Below are positions 7,901 to 14,359 of a stretch of DNA of 15,280 nucleotides, in pieces. The DNA is from Bacteroidales bacterium. GTDB taxonomy: Bacteria > Bacteroidota > Bacteroidia > Bacteroidales > Muribaculaceae. The DNA lies in contig DXXK01000077.1 of NCBI GenBank assembly GCA_019416425.1, forward strand, positions 1-15,280, given 5' to 3'. A model generated the notes under the pieces. The model ran no database searches. It saw nothing but the letters and a program-made list of their open reading frames with translations, and was not told where the DNA came from. Within the stretch, counting starts at the first letter, position 1; every line of letters starts with the position of its first letter. Made by a program: the position numbers and the translations under genes.

Positions 7901-8004
7901 TTAATGGACATAATCAATATGAGTCTTTGAAGATTGCGATGGATAAGGTAAAAGAAATATATCCTGATCCTTACTATTGGGGAGCATTTGTAATTTTAGA
8001 TTGA
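4939..8004 (+). CDS. Exported TPR-CHAT caspase-clan protease
   Basis: A 1,021-residue protein. Residues 1-19 form a signal peptide (MRLFFIVFCCLISSQFVYS) without a clear lipobox. About 20-560 is a helical region with TPR-like units (for example QKDYLSAIPFLEKQAQFN), likely used to bind a partner. About 600-720 looks like a linker with coiled helices. The C-terminal CHAT domain (about 730-1021) contains the catalytic His858 in HVATHGFS, GLLFAGAN, DGVLTAYDI, Cys936 in VVLSACNTANG, and AGVQSILMSLWQVPDDST, all standard CHAT marks. CHAT proteases share the caspase fold (separase and Craspase belong to this group). It is the last gene of the operon and is followed by a terminator. Codon use is AT-rich like its partners. 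The presence of both catalytic residues argues for an active protease. Confidence 0.92.
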   Translation: MRLFFIVFCCLISSQFVYSKSTNAFLNHADSLIREGKFVEAFEYISPKESEFNNETIINKYHYYGIISAWYLRQKDYLSAIPFLEKQAQFNQNRLEVFLYLANIFSTKKMFIDRNKAEYYARKALLIDDEANRFAYTKDYTNRDIGRLHYILGALAARSGNGIISKKHLNWINSNDCTVDSILINHLQSLIDSIQYQGQIISYDTIRPKSLRLIKASIDKDGVSLTSSLNLFKVDNEVYYEDIDSIASISDIAQYLRNVFYIEDRYTLDDINKSAYLLRKACEVSNMQEFYKKPSIELCELYMRLGRLDFILKQYDSAITWFLLSYTVSRKLNDGLWYNIQALGEISDIYLAKGENENSILYADEMLENIVNLVTKGNTYIGLLSYLSRYANVLSNSGYDLLAENFYKLIIDYAPKQSNAYNLACNNYATHLFLHNKRDEACYYYELIKDAYPTPQTISNLAIAYLVSDRKLDAEITFQEYYKKNMSLLVTVLKNFTEKEWEDYWKKNGYEFYISSNYLAPNIGTRESLISGYNACVLSKSLPLVYKIALNRVLSSSSDSVVKADYSKYIKFKRELSKSSLTSTEKGHVINELSGLEQSLIEQVNSNAIVLNKINDYNSVMSSLKEDEIAVEFCQYMDLLNPSNSNFGAYIICKKFSNPIFITIGNEIELSNMIFNARKDELSINELYKNSNIGDLIWGPILPYLKDKRRIYFSPVGELSLLNHQLLRIKDCVLGDSFEMRRVSSTSYISGDMDSHGCQFSDIALYGDINYDFTAKVVDAGNKRYHEVSTISSHTSCNNDTRDGWNRLQYSRQEVDSIKSIIHAYNLKCISYIGANASEEAFRALDYNSPSIIHVATHGFSYYRNNEEEKRNKIKSVSPYTSESVFMSWTGLLFAGANNHIKEPCIKNSINDGVLTAYDISTLHLDGSKLVVLSACNTANGICNDFGVTVGLQRAFKTAGVQSILMSLWQVPDDSTAILMTRFYEALFNGHNQYESLKIAMDKVKEIYPDPYYWGAFVILD

Positions 8005-8023
8005 TTTATTTGGTAGTTTCAGA

Positions 8024-8066
8024 CATATGAGATGCATTATGATAGTGCATCTTTTTTGCTCATATG
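8024..8066. terminator. Nested-hairpin terminator after the TPR-CHAT gene
   Basis: AGATGCA (8030-8036) pairs with TGCATCT (8046-8052), followed by six T (8052-8057). An outer pair, CATATGAG (8024-8031) with CTCATATG (8059-8066), encloses the terminator and could form an alternative, longer stem. It separates the four-gene operon from the helicase gene. Confidence 0.85.
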
Positions 8067-8068
8067 CT

Positions 8069-8078
8069 GTTAACCTTT
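8069..8078 (+). promoter_or_regulatory. Leader element GTTAACCTTT before the helicase gene
   Basis: GTTAACCTTT occurs here and again at 10201-10210, each 43-48 bases before a start codon. No TAnnTTTG box is seen between it and the ATG at 8127. It may be an upstream promoter element or operator. The shared copy is seen; its role is inferred. Confidence 0.35.
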
Positions 8079-8126
8079 TCATGGTTTGAATCATAAATAG
8101 ACAAACCATTAGAAAATAACTGATAT

Positions 8127-10184
8127 ATGAGCAATTTTGATACCATACATGTAGACAATGACAACTATGAGCAGCAGTTGGCTTTTGACCTTGTTGCGAA
8201 TACTAATCGTTGTCTTTTTATTACCGGTAAAGCCGGTACAGGTAAGACTACTTTCATTCGATGTATACAAAAGGAGATTCATAAGAGCTTTATTGTTTTG
8301 GCTCCTACAGGATTAGCGGCTATCGCAGCTGGAGGGCAAACAGTACATTCATTTTTTGGATTCCCGATGGAGGTTATAGGACCTCATACTAAAATACAGG
8401 TGTCATTCTCAAATGAAGAGCTGCTTAGACATGTAGATACAATTATAGTAGACGAAGCTTCGATGTTGCGAAGCGATATGGTGGATGGTATGGATCGATA
8501 TCTGCGTATTGCTTTCCATAACAATATGCCATTTGGAGGGAAACAAATAATTTTTGTAGGAGATCTATTTCAACTTCCTCCAGTTGTCAAAAAAGGAACT
8601 GTGGATGATGAGATGCTTTGTGATTTATATGGAATGGGAACACCATTCTTCTACAAAGCTAATGTGCTGAAACGAATGAATCTCCCTAAAATAGAGTTTA
8701 AGAAAGTATATCGGCAAGCTGACAGTATGTTTATCGATATTCTGAATAAAATGCGCATTGGGGAAGTTGGCCAGGCTGAACTTGATATTCTCAATGAGCA
8801 CGTTTCCTCATCTGATTATATGGAGGATTATTCCATTATTCTAACTGGGTTTAACAAAAAAGCTGAGCGAATTAATGAAATAAAACTTAATGCATTGGAA
8901 GGAGACGAAGTTGTATATGAAGGTTTCAAAACTGGAGAGTTTAAATCAGGCGATTGTCCTGCACCGGAATGCCTTAGACTTAAAATTGGTGCTCAAGTTA
9001 TTTTCTGCAAGAATGACTACTCTGCAAAGTGTGCTAATGGTACAATAGCTAAAGTAATAAGCCTTGATGACGATGTTATTCAAGTCCAATTGGAAAATGG
9101 TAATAAAGTTAGTGTAAGCAGAACCACATGGGAAAGCTATGAGAGAATATATAATCGTGATACTCACCGAATTGAATCTAAAGTAGTGGGTTCATATAGT
9201 CAATTCCCTTTAAAATTAGCCTGGGCAATAACAATTCACCGGTCACAAGGGATGACCTTTGACCGTATGCATTTTGATCTTTCATGGGGTACATTCGCAG
9301 CTGGGCAGGCCTATGTAGCAATTAGCAGAATGCGATCACTTGATGGCCTGACTCTCAGTAATCGTCTGATGGCTCATCATATAACTGTCAATCCAGAAAT
9401 CAAAGCCTTTTCCAATTCGTTCAATGATGTTGTGATGATTCAGGATGAGTTGGAATCCGGAAAAGAAGTTTATAAACATATTGCTCAAAAGCAATATGAC
9501 CAGGCTTCATTTGCACTATTAAATATGACACTTTCTAAAATCCAGCAAAAAGATTATCGTAATGCTGCATTGCTTGCAAAACAGATGTTTGATGTAATGC
9601 TTGATGACGATAATCTAATCGGAAAAACTGTAGAAGTTCCTCTTATTAAGGATTGCAATATAACATGTAATTTTCTCAATAGTATTATTTGCCTTTATAG
9701 TGGGAAGTATGAAGAAGCAGTTGGTTATGCAGACCTTGTGCTCTCACGTAGGAATTGTCTGGAAGCCACGTATGTGAAAGCTCGTGCAAATTATGAAATG
9801 GGTAATTTTGAAGAAACTTCCGGAATCCTGTTTCAAATCATGACAATCTCAACTCAGGGGGAAGAAAAAAGAGCCATTGATAAGAAATTGTATTTATTGG
9901 AAATAAAAGCTAATGATAGGATTGGCAATCCTAATATCGGTTTGTGTAAGAAACTCATAAAGATTTGTCCAAGTTGTACAAGAGCATATTCTTTTATGAG
10001 AAATGAGATGATCAAAAATGGACATACATTGTCTGGTGACGACAACATTTCTGGTTCTGAGTTAATAAACAGCTTTGATAATTTAGGCTTGAATGAGTCT
10101 GACTTTAACTTGATTCTTCAAGATGTCGACATGAAGTCCGACCTATTTAAACAATTCAAAAAGGCATTGTTAAAAATTGCGTAA
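8127..10184 (+). CDS. Pif1-like DNA helicase with C-terminal TPR-like extension
   Basis: A 685-residue superfamily 1 helicase of the Pif1/RecD-like group. Walker A GKAGTGKT is at 34-41, APTGLAA (motif Ia) at 59-65, Walker B VDEASM at 108-113, motif III GDLFQLPP at 145-152, and the YRQ of motif IV at 195-197. The C-terminal helicase motifs are LAWAITIHRSQGMTFD (364-379, motif V-like) and GQAYVAISRMRSLDGL (393-408, motif VI with Arg401). The expected activity is 5'-3' unwinding of DNA coupled to ATP hydrolysis. About 430-685 is not part of the core helicase: it is helical, with TPR-like units such as YSGKYEEAVGYADLVLSRRN and KARANYEMGNFEE, probably for partner binding. It has its own leader after a terminator and is probably independent of the protease operon. 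AT-rich like that operon. Confidence 0.88.
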   Translation: MSNFDTIHVDNDNYEQQLAFDLVANTNRCLFITGKAGTGKTTFIRCIQKEIHKSFIVLAPTGLAAIAAGGQTVHSFFGFPMEVIGPHTKIQVSFSNEELLRHVDTIIVDEASMLRSDMVDGMDRYLRIAFHNNMPFGGKQIIFVGDLFQLPPVVKKGTVDDEMLCDLYGMGTPFFYKANVLKRMNLPKIEFKKVYRQADSMFIDILNKMRIGEVGQAELDILNEHVSSSDYMEDYSIILTGFNKKAERINEIKLNALEGDEVVYEGFKTGEFKSGDCPAPECLRLKIGAQVIFCKNDYSAKCANGTIAKVISLDDDVIQVQLENGNKVSVSRTTWESYERIYNRDTHRIESKVVGSYSQFPLKLAWAITIHRSQGMTFDRMHFDLSWGTFAAGQAYVAISRMRSLDGLTLSNRLMAHHITVNPEIKAFSNSFNDVVMIQDELESGKEVYKHIAQKQYDQASFALLNMTLSKIQQKDYRNAALLAKQMFDVMLDDDNLIGKTVEVPLIKDCNITCNFLNSIICLYSGKYEEAVGYADLVLSRRNCLEATYVKARANYEMGNFEETSGILFQIMTISTQGEEKRAIDKKLYLLEIKANDRIGNPNIGLCKKLIKICPSCTRAYSFMRNEMIKNGHTLSGDDNISGSELINSFDNLGLNESDFNLILQDVDMKSDLFKQFKKALLKIA

Positions 10185-10200
10185 TTTGTCGGAATGTATT

Positions 10201-10210
10201 GTTAACCTTT
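10201..10210 (+). promoter_or_regulatory. Second GTTAACCTTT leader element
   Basis: The same 10 bases as at 8069-8078, here 43 bases before the ATG at 10254 of the interrupted small gene. Both copies precede genes on the plus strand at a similar distance. No terminator is seen between 10184 and this point. Confidence 0.35.
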
Positions 10211-10276
10211 CTCCGCTTTTCATCATTAAGGATAGAACATTTAATTGAAAATTATGGATCAAGCATTTCTTTTATT

Positions 10277-10285
10277 AGTTGCTGT
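10277..10285. repeat. Left target-site duplication of the IS element
   Basis: AGTTGCTGT, repeated at 11596-11604. A 9-bp direct repeat immediately outside both inverted repeats; it fits IS4-family insertion, for which 9-13 bp are common. Confidence 0.8.
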
Positions 10286-10313
10286 CACTACTGTCCACTA
10301 AAAATGGACGGGG

Positions 10314-11477
10314 TTAAAAATTAAATAAATTTGGTTCACTTGAATCAGAGAGAACATTGACATTTTTGAAATTCGATTTGTCGAAGAGGTCGCGCAGATG
10401 TGTCTTGTCGGTCAGTGAGATTCCGAGAATCTGAAGGACTTCGTAGATGCTTCGCTCCAGTTTCATATCGTGCTGTACTATTGCGACAAGGCAATAAGTG
10501 ATTATTGCACAATAGATTTGGATGCGGACGGCATTCTCTGATGTTCCCCAGAACCTCTTGATACGCAGGTGCTGCTTAATCCATTTGAAGAACAGTTCCA
10601 CGCTCCAACGGTTACGGTACAGCTCGGCGATTGTCTCAGCCGAGGTCGTGAGATTGTTGGTCAGGAAGATGTATCTGGTACCGTCCTCTGGGTCGATGCA
10701 GACCACTTTACGGAGTTTTTCGGGGTAATCCTTTGCGCTTTTATAAATCGTGAAGTGGCCGACAGCATCGGAAATCACGTTCACGGGCAACCGCCGTTTC
10801 CAGGTCTCGGGCTTGAATCTGACATTGGTTTTGGCTCTGACGACAAAGAACGCTCCGATACGGTGAATGGTGTACAGATTGCCGAAATCGTTGTAGCCAC
10901 GGTCGAAGATATAATGCGCCTCAGGCTCATACGGAATCTCCGGCATAGCCTTCGAATCGTGGATTTTAGCTGCGGTAATATGCACGAAAGCAGGAACTTG
11001 TGCCTCCACATCATAGAGCGTGTGCATCTTGATGCCGCCCTTATGTTTGCGGAACTTCGCCCACTCGAACACCGATAGACAGAGGTCGATCGTAGTTGAG
11101 TCAAAGGCGTAGACATGGCCGTCAAGTTCGAAGATTTTATGGATTCTCCGCCTGCGGGCTTCCGCTATCATGTAGAAGGCGAACTCCCCGAATATGCGGT
11201 AGTCGCGCTGCTCGTTGGCTTTGCTAAGATTGCTCCGCGTTACCGATTTTCCGATTCCGAGGTGATAGACCTTGCACGCATGGGCTTCCAAAGCAACGAT
11301 GAGATCACGCAGGCTCTCCCGGTTTGATAGTTGCCCGAACATCATTGTAAGTAGTTGATTCCAACATGTATAGCTCTTTACATACTTATCGCCATCATAC
11401 TTCCTTACAAGATAGTTGAAGTGGTTCCGGTCCATGAATTCGACTAATTGGGCGAAAACGTACTTGTCTTTGAACAT
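10314..11477 (-). CDS. IS4-family DDE transposase
   Basis: A 387-residue transposase that cuts and joins the element's ends. The N-terminal part (about 1-75, with WNQLLTMMFGQLSNRESLRDL) matches the DUF4372 domain found in this group. The catalytic part follows: Asp126 in AFDSTT, Asp192 in IFDRGYNDF, and Glu294 within the IS4 signature Y-(2)-R-(3)-E-(6)-K (Tyr287, Arg290, Glu294, Lys301). No frameshift or stop is seen, so it is probably functional. It lies opposite to the interrupted gene and occupies nearly the whole element. Confidence 0.95.
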   Translation of the reverse strand: MFKDKYVFAQLVEFMDRNHFNYLVRKYDGDKYVKSYTCWNQLLTMMFGQLSNRESLRDLIVALEAHACKVYHLGIGKSVTRSNLSKANEQRDYRIFGEFAFYMIAEARRRRIHKIFELDGHVYAFDSTTIDLCLSVFEWAKFRKHKGGIKMHTLYDVEAQVPAFVHITAAKIHDSKAMPEIPYEPEAHYIFDRGYNDFGNLYTIHRIGAFFVVRAKTNVRFKPETWKRRLPVNVISDAVGHFTIYKSAKDYPEKLRKVVCIDPEDGTRYIFLTNNLTTSAETIAELYRNRWSVELFFKWIKQHLRIKRFWGTSENAVRIQIYCAIITYCLVAIVQHDMKLERSIYEVLQILGISLTDKTHLRDLFDKSNFKNVNVLSDSSEPNLFNF

Positions 11478-11496
11478 AACAGTCTGATTTTGACTG

Positions 11497-11527
11497 CAAA
11501 ATTAATTTCAAGTCCGTTGACTCCAAA
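11497..11527 (-). promoter_or_regulatory. Transposase promoter
   Basis: Read on the minus strand, TTTG (11527-11524) and TAATTTTG (11504-11497) are separated by 19 bases, a consensus Bacteroidetes promoter about 20 bases before the transposase ATG. The leader is very short. Confidence 0.65.
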
Positions 11528-11595
11528 ATCTCTTACAACAGATTGAATTTCAATTATTTCAAGGAACTCTTATGATTTTTTAGTGGACACTAATG

Positions 11596-11604
11596 AGTTG
11601 CTGT
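11596..11604. repeat. Right target-site duplication of the IS element
   Basis: AGTTGCTGT, the second copy of 10277-10285. It continues in frame into the 3' part of the split gene. Confidence 0.8.
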
Positions 11605-11763
11605 TTCCCTTGCTTTGCTGGTAGGGAAATGGGGAAGCACTCGAAAAATCGGGTTTGGATGGGCTTTTGGCCTTTCCTTAATCAATATCTTTATAGGAAT
11701 CATTGCTGTGGCATGTTCCAAGAAAAAGGAGAATGAAGTAGATAATACTAAAAATTCAGCTAA

Positions 11764-12423
11764 ATGAAAATAGCCGGTTGGATATGTTTAGTGGTAGGAT
11801 TGCTAAGCTTCTTAGGAGCCGCATCCAAGGGTGATAGTGTCATTGGCCCTTCATTTCTGATAGGTCTTGGTGTGTACTTCCTATACCGGGTTAATAATAA
11901 AGAGCAAGGGAGCGATAAGAAACCTGTAAAGACTCAACAGCAATCCAAGGGAATAAATGAAAAGAAGGAAGATGTGATTGAGTGCATCCCTGAAAATAAA
12001 CAGGATGGAATCTTGAATATGCCTAAGTCACAGGAAGAAAGTATAGGGGATATTCAGGCTCAACTTACCCTTGAACAGCGTGAAGCTGCGATGTGTCTGA
12101 TCTCATTCTTCGGAGGATATAATAATGATCTGATGGATGATGCGCCGATAATGATTTTCAAGCAAGCTGCAGTTTTCTTTGGCATTCCGGATTCTCCTGT
12201 GGCTTTATCTAAAATAATGTCGAAGTATATGGATGCCGATACCCTTGCAGACATTGTATTGACAATAAAACCGGTAAAAGCCAAAGAATTCTTGCTCTTG
12301 ACCTGTTATGACCTTATTAAAACATCAGGTAACCAGGAAGCGTATGATCTCTTGTCAAACATCGCTAATGATTTGGGATATGCCAGACCAAGATTTGAGC
12401 AGTTGATAAGGCTCTATAAATGA
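11764..12423 (+). CDS. Membrane protein with two N-terminal helices and a TerB-like C-terminal region
   Basis: A 219-residue protein. Two hydrophobic segments lie at about 4-20 and 27-42, then a charged, Gln/Lys-rich linker (about 45-98). The C-terminal region (about 100-219) is all-helical, with LTLEQREAAMCLISFFGGY and LLLTCYDLIKTSGNQEAYDLL. The helix pattern resembles TerB-type domains, but this is tentative and I see no decisive motif. The C-terminal part would be cytoplasmic. Its ATG overlaps the stop codon of the split small gene (ATGA), so the insertion may reduce its expression by polarity and by loss of translational coupling. Function unknown. Confidence 0.75.
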   Translation: MKIAGWICLVVGLLSFLGAASKGDSVIGPSFLIGLGVYFLYRVNNKEQGSDKKPVKTQQQSKGINEKKEDVIECIPENKQDGILNMPKSQEESIGDIQAQLTLEQREAAMCLISFFGGYNNDLMDDAPIMIFKQAAVFFGIPDSPVALSKIMSKYMDADTLADIVLTIKPVKAKEFLLLTCYDLIKTSGNQEAYDLLSNIANDLGYARPRFEQLIRLYK

Positions 12424-12569
12424 TTATCCCACAACATCCTAGGTCAACTTGAATTAGGAATATTGTCAAATTATAATATTCAAAAATAAAAGTTTAGACT
12501 AATCAATGGAAACATTGTTTGGAGTCTCAAAGGGATTATACTCATATTATAAGTTATAAGTAAGGAAAA

Positions 12570-13112
12570 ATGAGAGGAATACGAATATATAAATGGGGGA
12601 TTATAATGTTGACTTCCTTTGTATTGTGTTCTTGTGGAAGGCCTTCCGGAACGCATCAGGAGGCTGTGAAGGATTCGGTCGTAAATGCTGAAGCAGATTA
12701 TACACGTGCCGACCAAGATGCAAGCGTTAAAATATTCGGGGTATCGTGCAAGAAAGATGAGCATACAGTGCTCATGGCCTTGTCTAACGCCGGAATAATG
12801 GAGGTGGACACAATCGAATTGGAGGATGGTCGTTTCCGGTTTGCCATAGTTGAGTTCGAGGGCGTCAAGTTCGGTATGAACAGGGGATTTAGTTTCATTA
12901 CCAGTCAGCATGATTCCAAGACGATTAAGGCTTTAGTTGAAGGCATTTCTAAATTCTACGGAGAGCCTGAAGTCGATGGTGATGATGAAGATGCACCGGA
13001 AAGCCGCTATTATCATTGGAATCTATTCAGAGGGAATCCTGACGATCCATATATCCGTATCAGACCGGTTCATTCCGAAGAGGGAGGCCTTACAATGTTA
13101 TGGGATCTATAG
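12570..13112 (+). CDS. Lipoprotein of unknown function
   Basis: A 180-residue protein with a lipoprotein signal: a basic start (MRGIRIYKW), a hydrophobic core (IIMLTSFVL) and the lipobox LCSC, which puts the lipidated Cys at position 22. Lipid anchoring in the inner or outer membrane is expected. The mature part contains KIFGVSCKKDEHTVLMALSN and a mixed strand/helix domain; FYGEPE and WNLFRGNPDDPYIRI are the more distinctive stretches. I do not recognise the family. AAGGAAAAATG precedes the start. It is convergent with the ATPase gene that ends 45 bases downstream. A stretch of 146 bases before it holds no gene and only weak AT-rich hairpins. Confidence 0.8.
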   Translation: MRGIRIYKWGIIMLTSFVLCSCGRPSGTHQEAVKDSVVNAEADYTRADQDASVKIFGVSCKKDEHTVLMALSNAGIMEVDTIELEDGRFRFAIVEFEGVKFGMNRGFSFITSQHDSKTIKALVEGISKFYGEPEVDGDDEDAPESRYYHWNLFRGNPDDPYIRIRPVHSEEGGLTMLWDL

Positions 13113-13157
13113 GGATGAATCCGATGCATACAGTCCCAGACTATTCAGGTTTCTCTC

Positions 13158-14351
13158 TTATCCGATTAGCCAGCGGGGAATGTCGACTATTGAGACTCCT
13201 TCATAGTCGCTATCCTCATGGCGGGTTCGGGCAAGCAGCATCTTGGGATAGGCATCACGGATCTGTAACAATGGTTCGACTTCCCTGCGGAATGTTTCTT
13301 CATTTGTGATGTCATCACTGACCTGAATGTAGATTTTCTCATTGCATTTCATCGCAACGAAATCAATCTCCTTCTGATACAGTTTGCCGACGTATACATC
13401 ATAACCGCGACGCAGAAGCTCGATGAATACTATATTTTCAAGCATACGTCCCCAGTCCATGTTACGCTTGCCCAGTACTGCGAATCTAATGCCGGTATCG
13501 GCAAGATAGTATTTGCTCAGCGATTGAAGATATGTCTTGCCTCTTACATCGTATCTCGTTGCTTCATAGAAGACGAAGGCGTTGCATAAATGTTCGATAT
13601 ATTTGCCTACCGTCATATGGTTAGTCCCGGAACCTTCGTCTTCAAGAGCTGTGCTTATATTCCTTGACGATGATATATTGCTTACGTTGTCCATTAGGTA
13701 TTCGGACACTTTCTTTAATACGGTAGCGTTACCAAGACGATATTTGTCTACTAAGTACCTTATAAGTATTGTATTATATACATCGCGAATGTATTTCTCC
13801 TTGTCCGAATCATTCTTATAAGGATATGAGCCGGACAAACCTCCGAGTCTTATGTAACGATCAAAATGCTCGTCATAATTATCTTTGATTTCAAAGTAAG
13901 TGCAATATTCCTTGAAACTAAAGGGATATACATGAATCTCCATATGACGCCCTGTAAATAATGTCGCGAGGTCACTGCTTAACAGGAAGGCGTTTGAGCC
14001 GGTTAGATAGATGTCGTATCTCCCCTCGGAATGAAGACTGTTGATTGTGAGTTCAAAATTCTCGCATAGCTGCACCTCATCTATCATCAGGTAGTTATTG
14101 ACTCCTGTGCGATACTTATCCTCAATATAATCATTCAGAGCATGGTATTCTTTAAGATGCTCAAACCTGATTTTTGTGAGGTCGATGGATATTATGTTGG
14201 CGGTTATATCGGTTTTGGCTATATAGTTTGCGAATGCGCCCAATAATTTCGATTTGCCACAACGTCTTATTCCCGTTATTATCTTTATATCGGGAGTGTT
14301 AAGTAAGTCTTCTAATTGATTTAAATACAGAGGTCTATCTATTAATTTCAT
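13158..14351 (-). CDS. AAA_14/DUF4143-type ATPase
   Basis: A 397-residue P-loop ATPase. Walker A GIRRCGKS is at 27-34, Walker B YLMIDEVQ at 87-94 (Asp91, Glu92), and a sensor TGSN at 117-120. LATLFTGR (128-135) and VYPFSFKEY (141-149) are typical of AAA_14. The remainder matches the DUF4143 layout: YYLADTGIRFAVLG, a GRMLENIVFIELLRRGYDVYVG helix-strand block, EIDFVA and IYIQVSDD. The last part resembles a PD-(D/E)xK nuclease fold, but the catalytic Lys is absent (QVS), so nuclease activity is unlikely. This family is abundant in Bacteroidetes and its role is not established. It is transcribed from its own promoter, with a HAD phosphatase gene upstream on the same strand. Confidence 0.9.
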   Translation of the reverse strand: MKLIDRPLYLNQLEDLLNTPDIKIITGIRRCGKSKLLGAFANYIAKTDITANIISIDLTKIRFEHLKEYHALNDYIEDKYRTGVNNYLMIDEVQLCENFELTINSLHSEGRYDIYLTGSNAFLLSSDLATLFTGRHMEIHVYPFSFKEYCTYFEIKDNYDEHFDRYIRLGGLSGSYPYKNDSDKEKYIRDVYNTILIRYLVDKYRLGNATVLKKVSEYLMDNVSNISSSRNISTALEDEGSGTNHMTVGKYIEHLCNAFVFYEATRYDVRGKTYLQSLSKYYLADTGIRFAVLGKRNMDWGRMLENIVFIELLRRGYDVYVGKLYQKEIDFVAMKCNEKIYIQVSDDITNEETFRREVEPLLQIRDAYPKMLLARTRHEDSDYEGVSIVDIPRWLIG

Positions 14352-14359
14352 GTGCTCTT

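Larger units (their letters stand above)
10286..11595 (-). mobile_element. IS4-family insertion sequence, 1,310 bp
   Basis: The ends are imperfect inverted repeats: CACTACTGTCCACTAAAAA (left) and CATTAGTGTCCACTAAAAA (right, read on the minus strand), 17 of 19 bases identical. A 9-bp direct repeat (AGTTGCTGT) flanks both. One transposase gene fills the element and has its own promoter inside the right end. It has intact catalytic residues and both ends, so it appears complete. I cannot assign a named IS without a database. Confidence 0.9.
10254..11767 (+). pseudogene. Small two-helix membrane protein gene split by an IS4-family element
   Basis: The ATG at 10254 opens a frame that runs into the insertion at 10286. 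If bases 10286-11604 (the element plus one copy of the 9-bp target repeat) are removed, one uninterrupted frame of 64 codons results, ending at TGA 11765-11767. The restored protein has two hydrophobic segments: about residues 4-18 (AFLLLVAVSLALLVG) and about 28-48 (GFGWAFGLSLINIFIGIIAV), then a charged tail with KKKENE. In the present state only about 10 codons are read before a stop (TAA) at the element's left end. The stop codon overlaps the ATG of the next gene as ATGA, so the two were probably translationally coupled. I do not recognise the protein family. The precise restoration strongly suggests a recent insertion. Confidence 0.85.

Noticed and set aside
2762..8004. A type III-E CRISPR (Craspase) or gasdermin cell-death locus
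   Set aside because: No CRISPR repeats, Cas7-like fusion, Csx30/Csx31 or gasdermin-like protein is seen. The CHAT protein carries a signal peptide, unlike the cytoplasmic CRISPR version.
10277..10290. A 5-bp CACTA target duplication for the IS
   Set aside because: It would make the inverted repeats unequal, whereas AGTTGCTGT outside a 19-base repeat fits both ends and restores the split frame.
10569..11078. Plus-strand frame of 169 codons within the IS element
   Set aside because: It is opposite the intact transposase gene and is best explained as its shadow; no domain is seen.
12440..12490. AT-rich inverted repeats between the TerB-like gene and the lipoprotein gene, as a terminator
   Set aside because: Stems are short and AT-only, and no T run follows.
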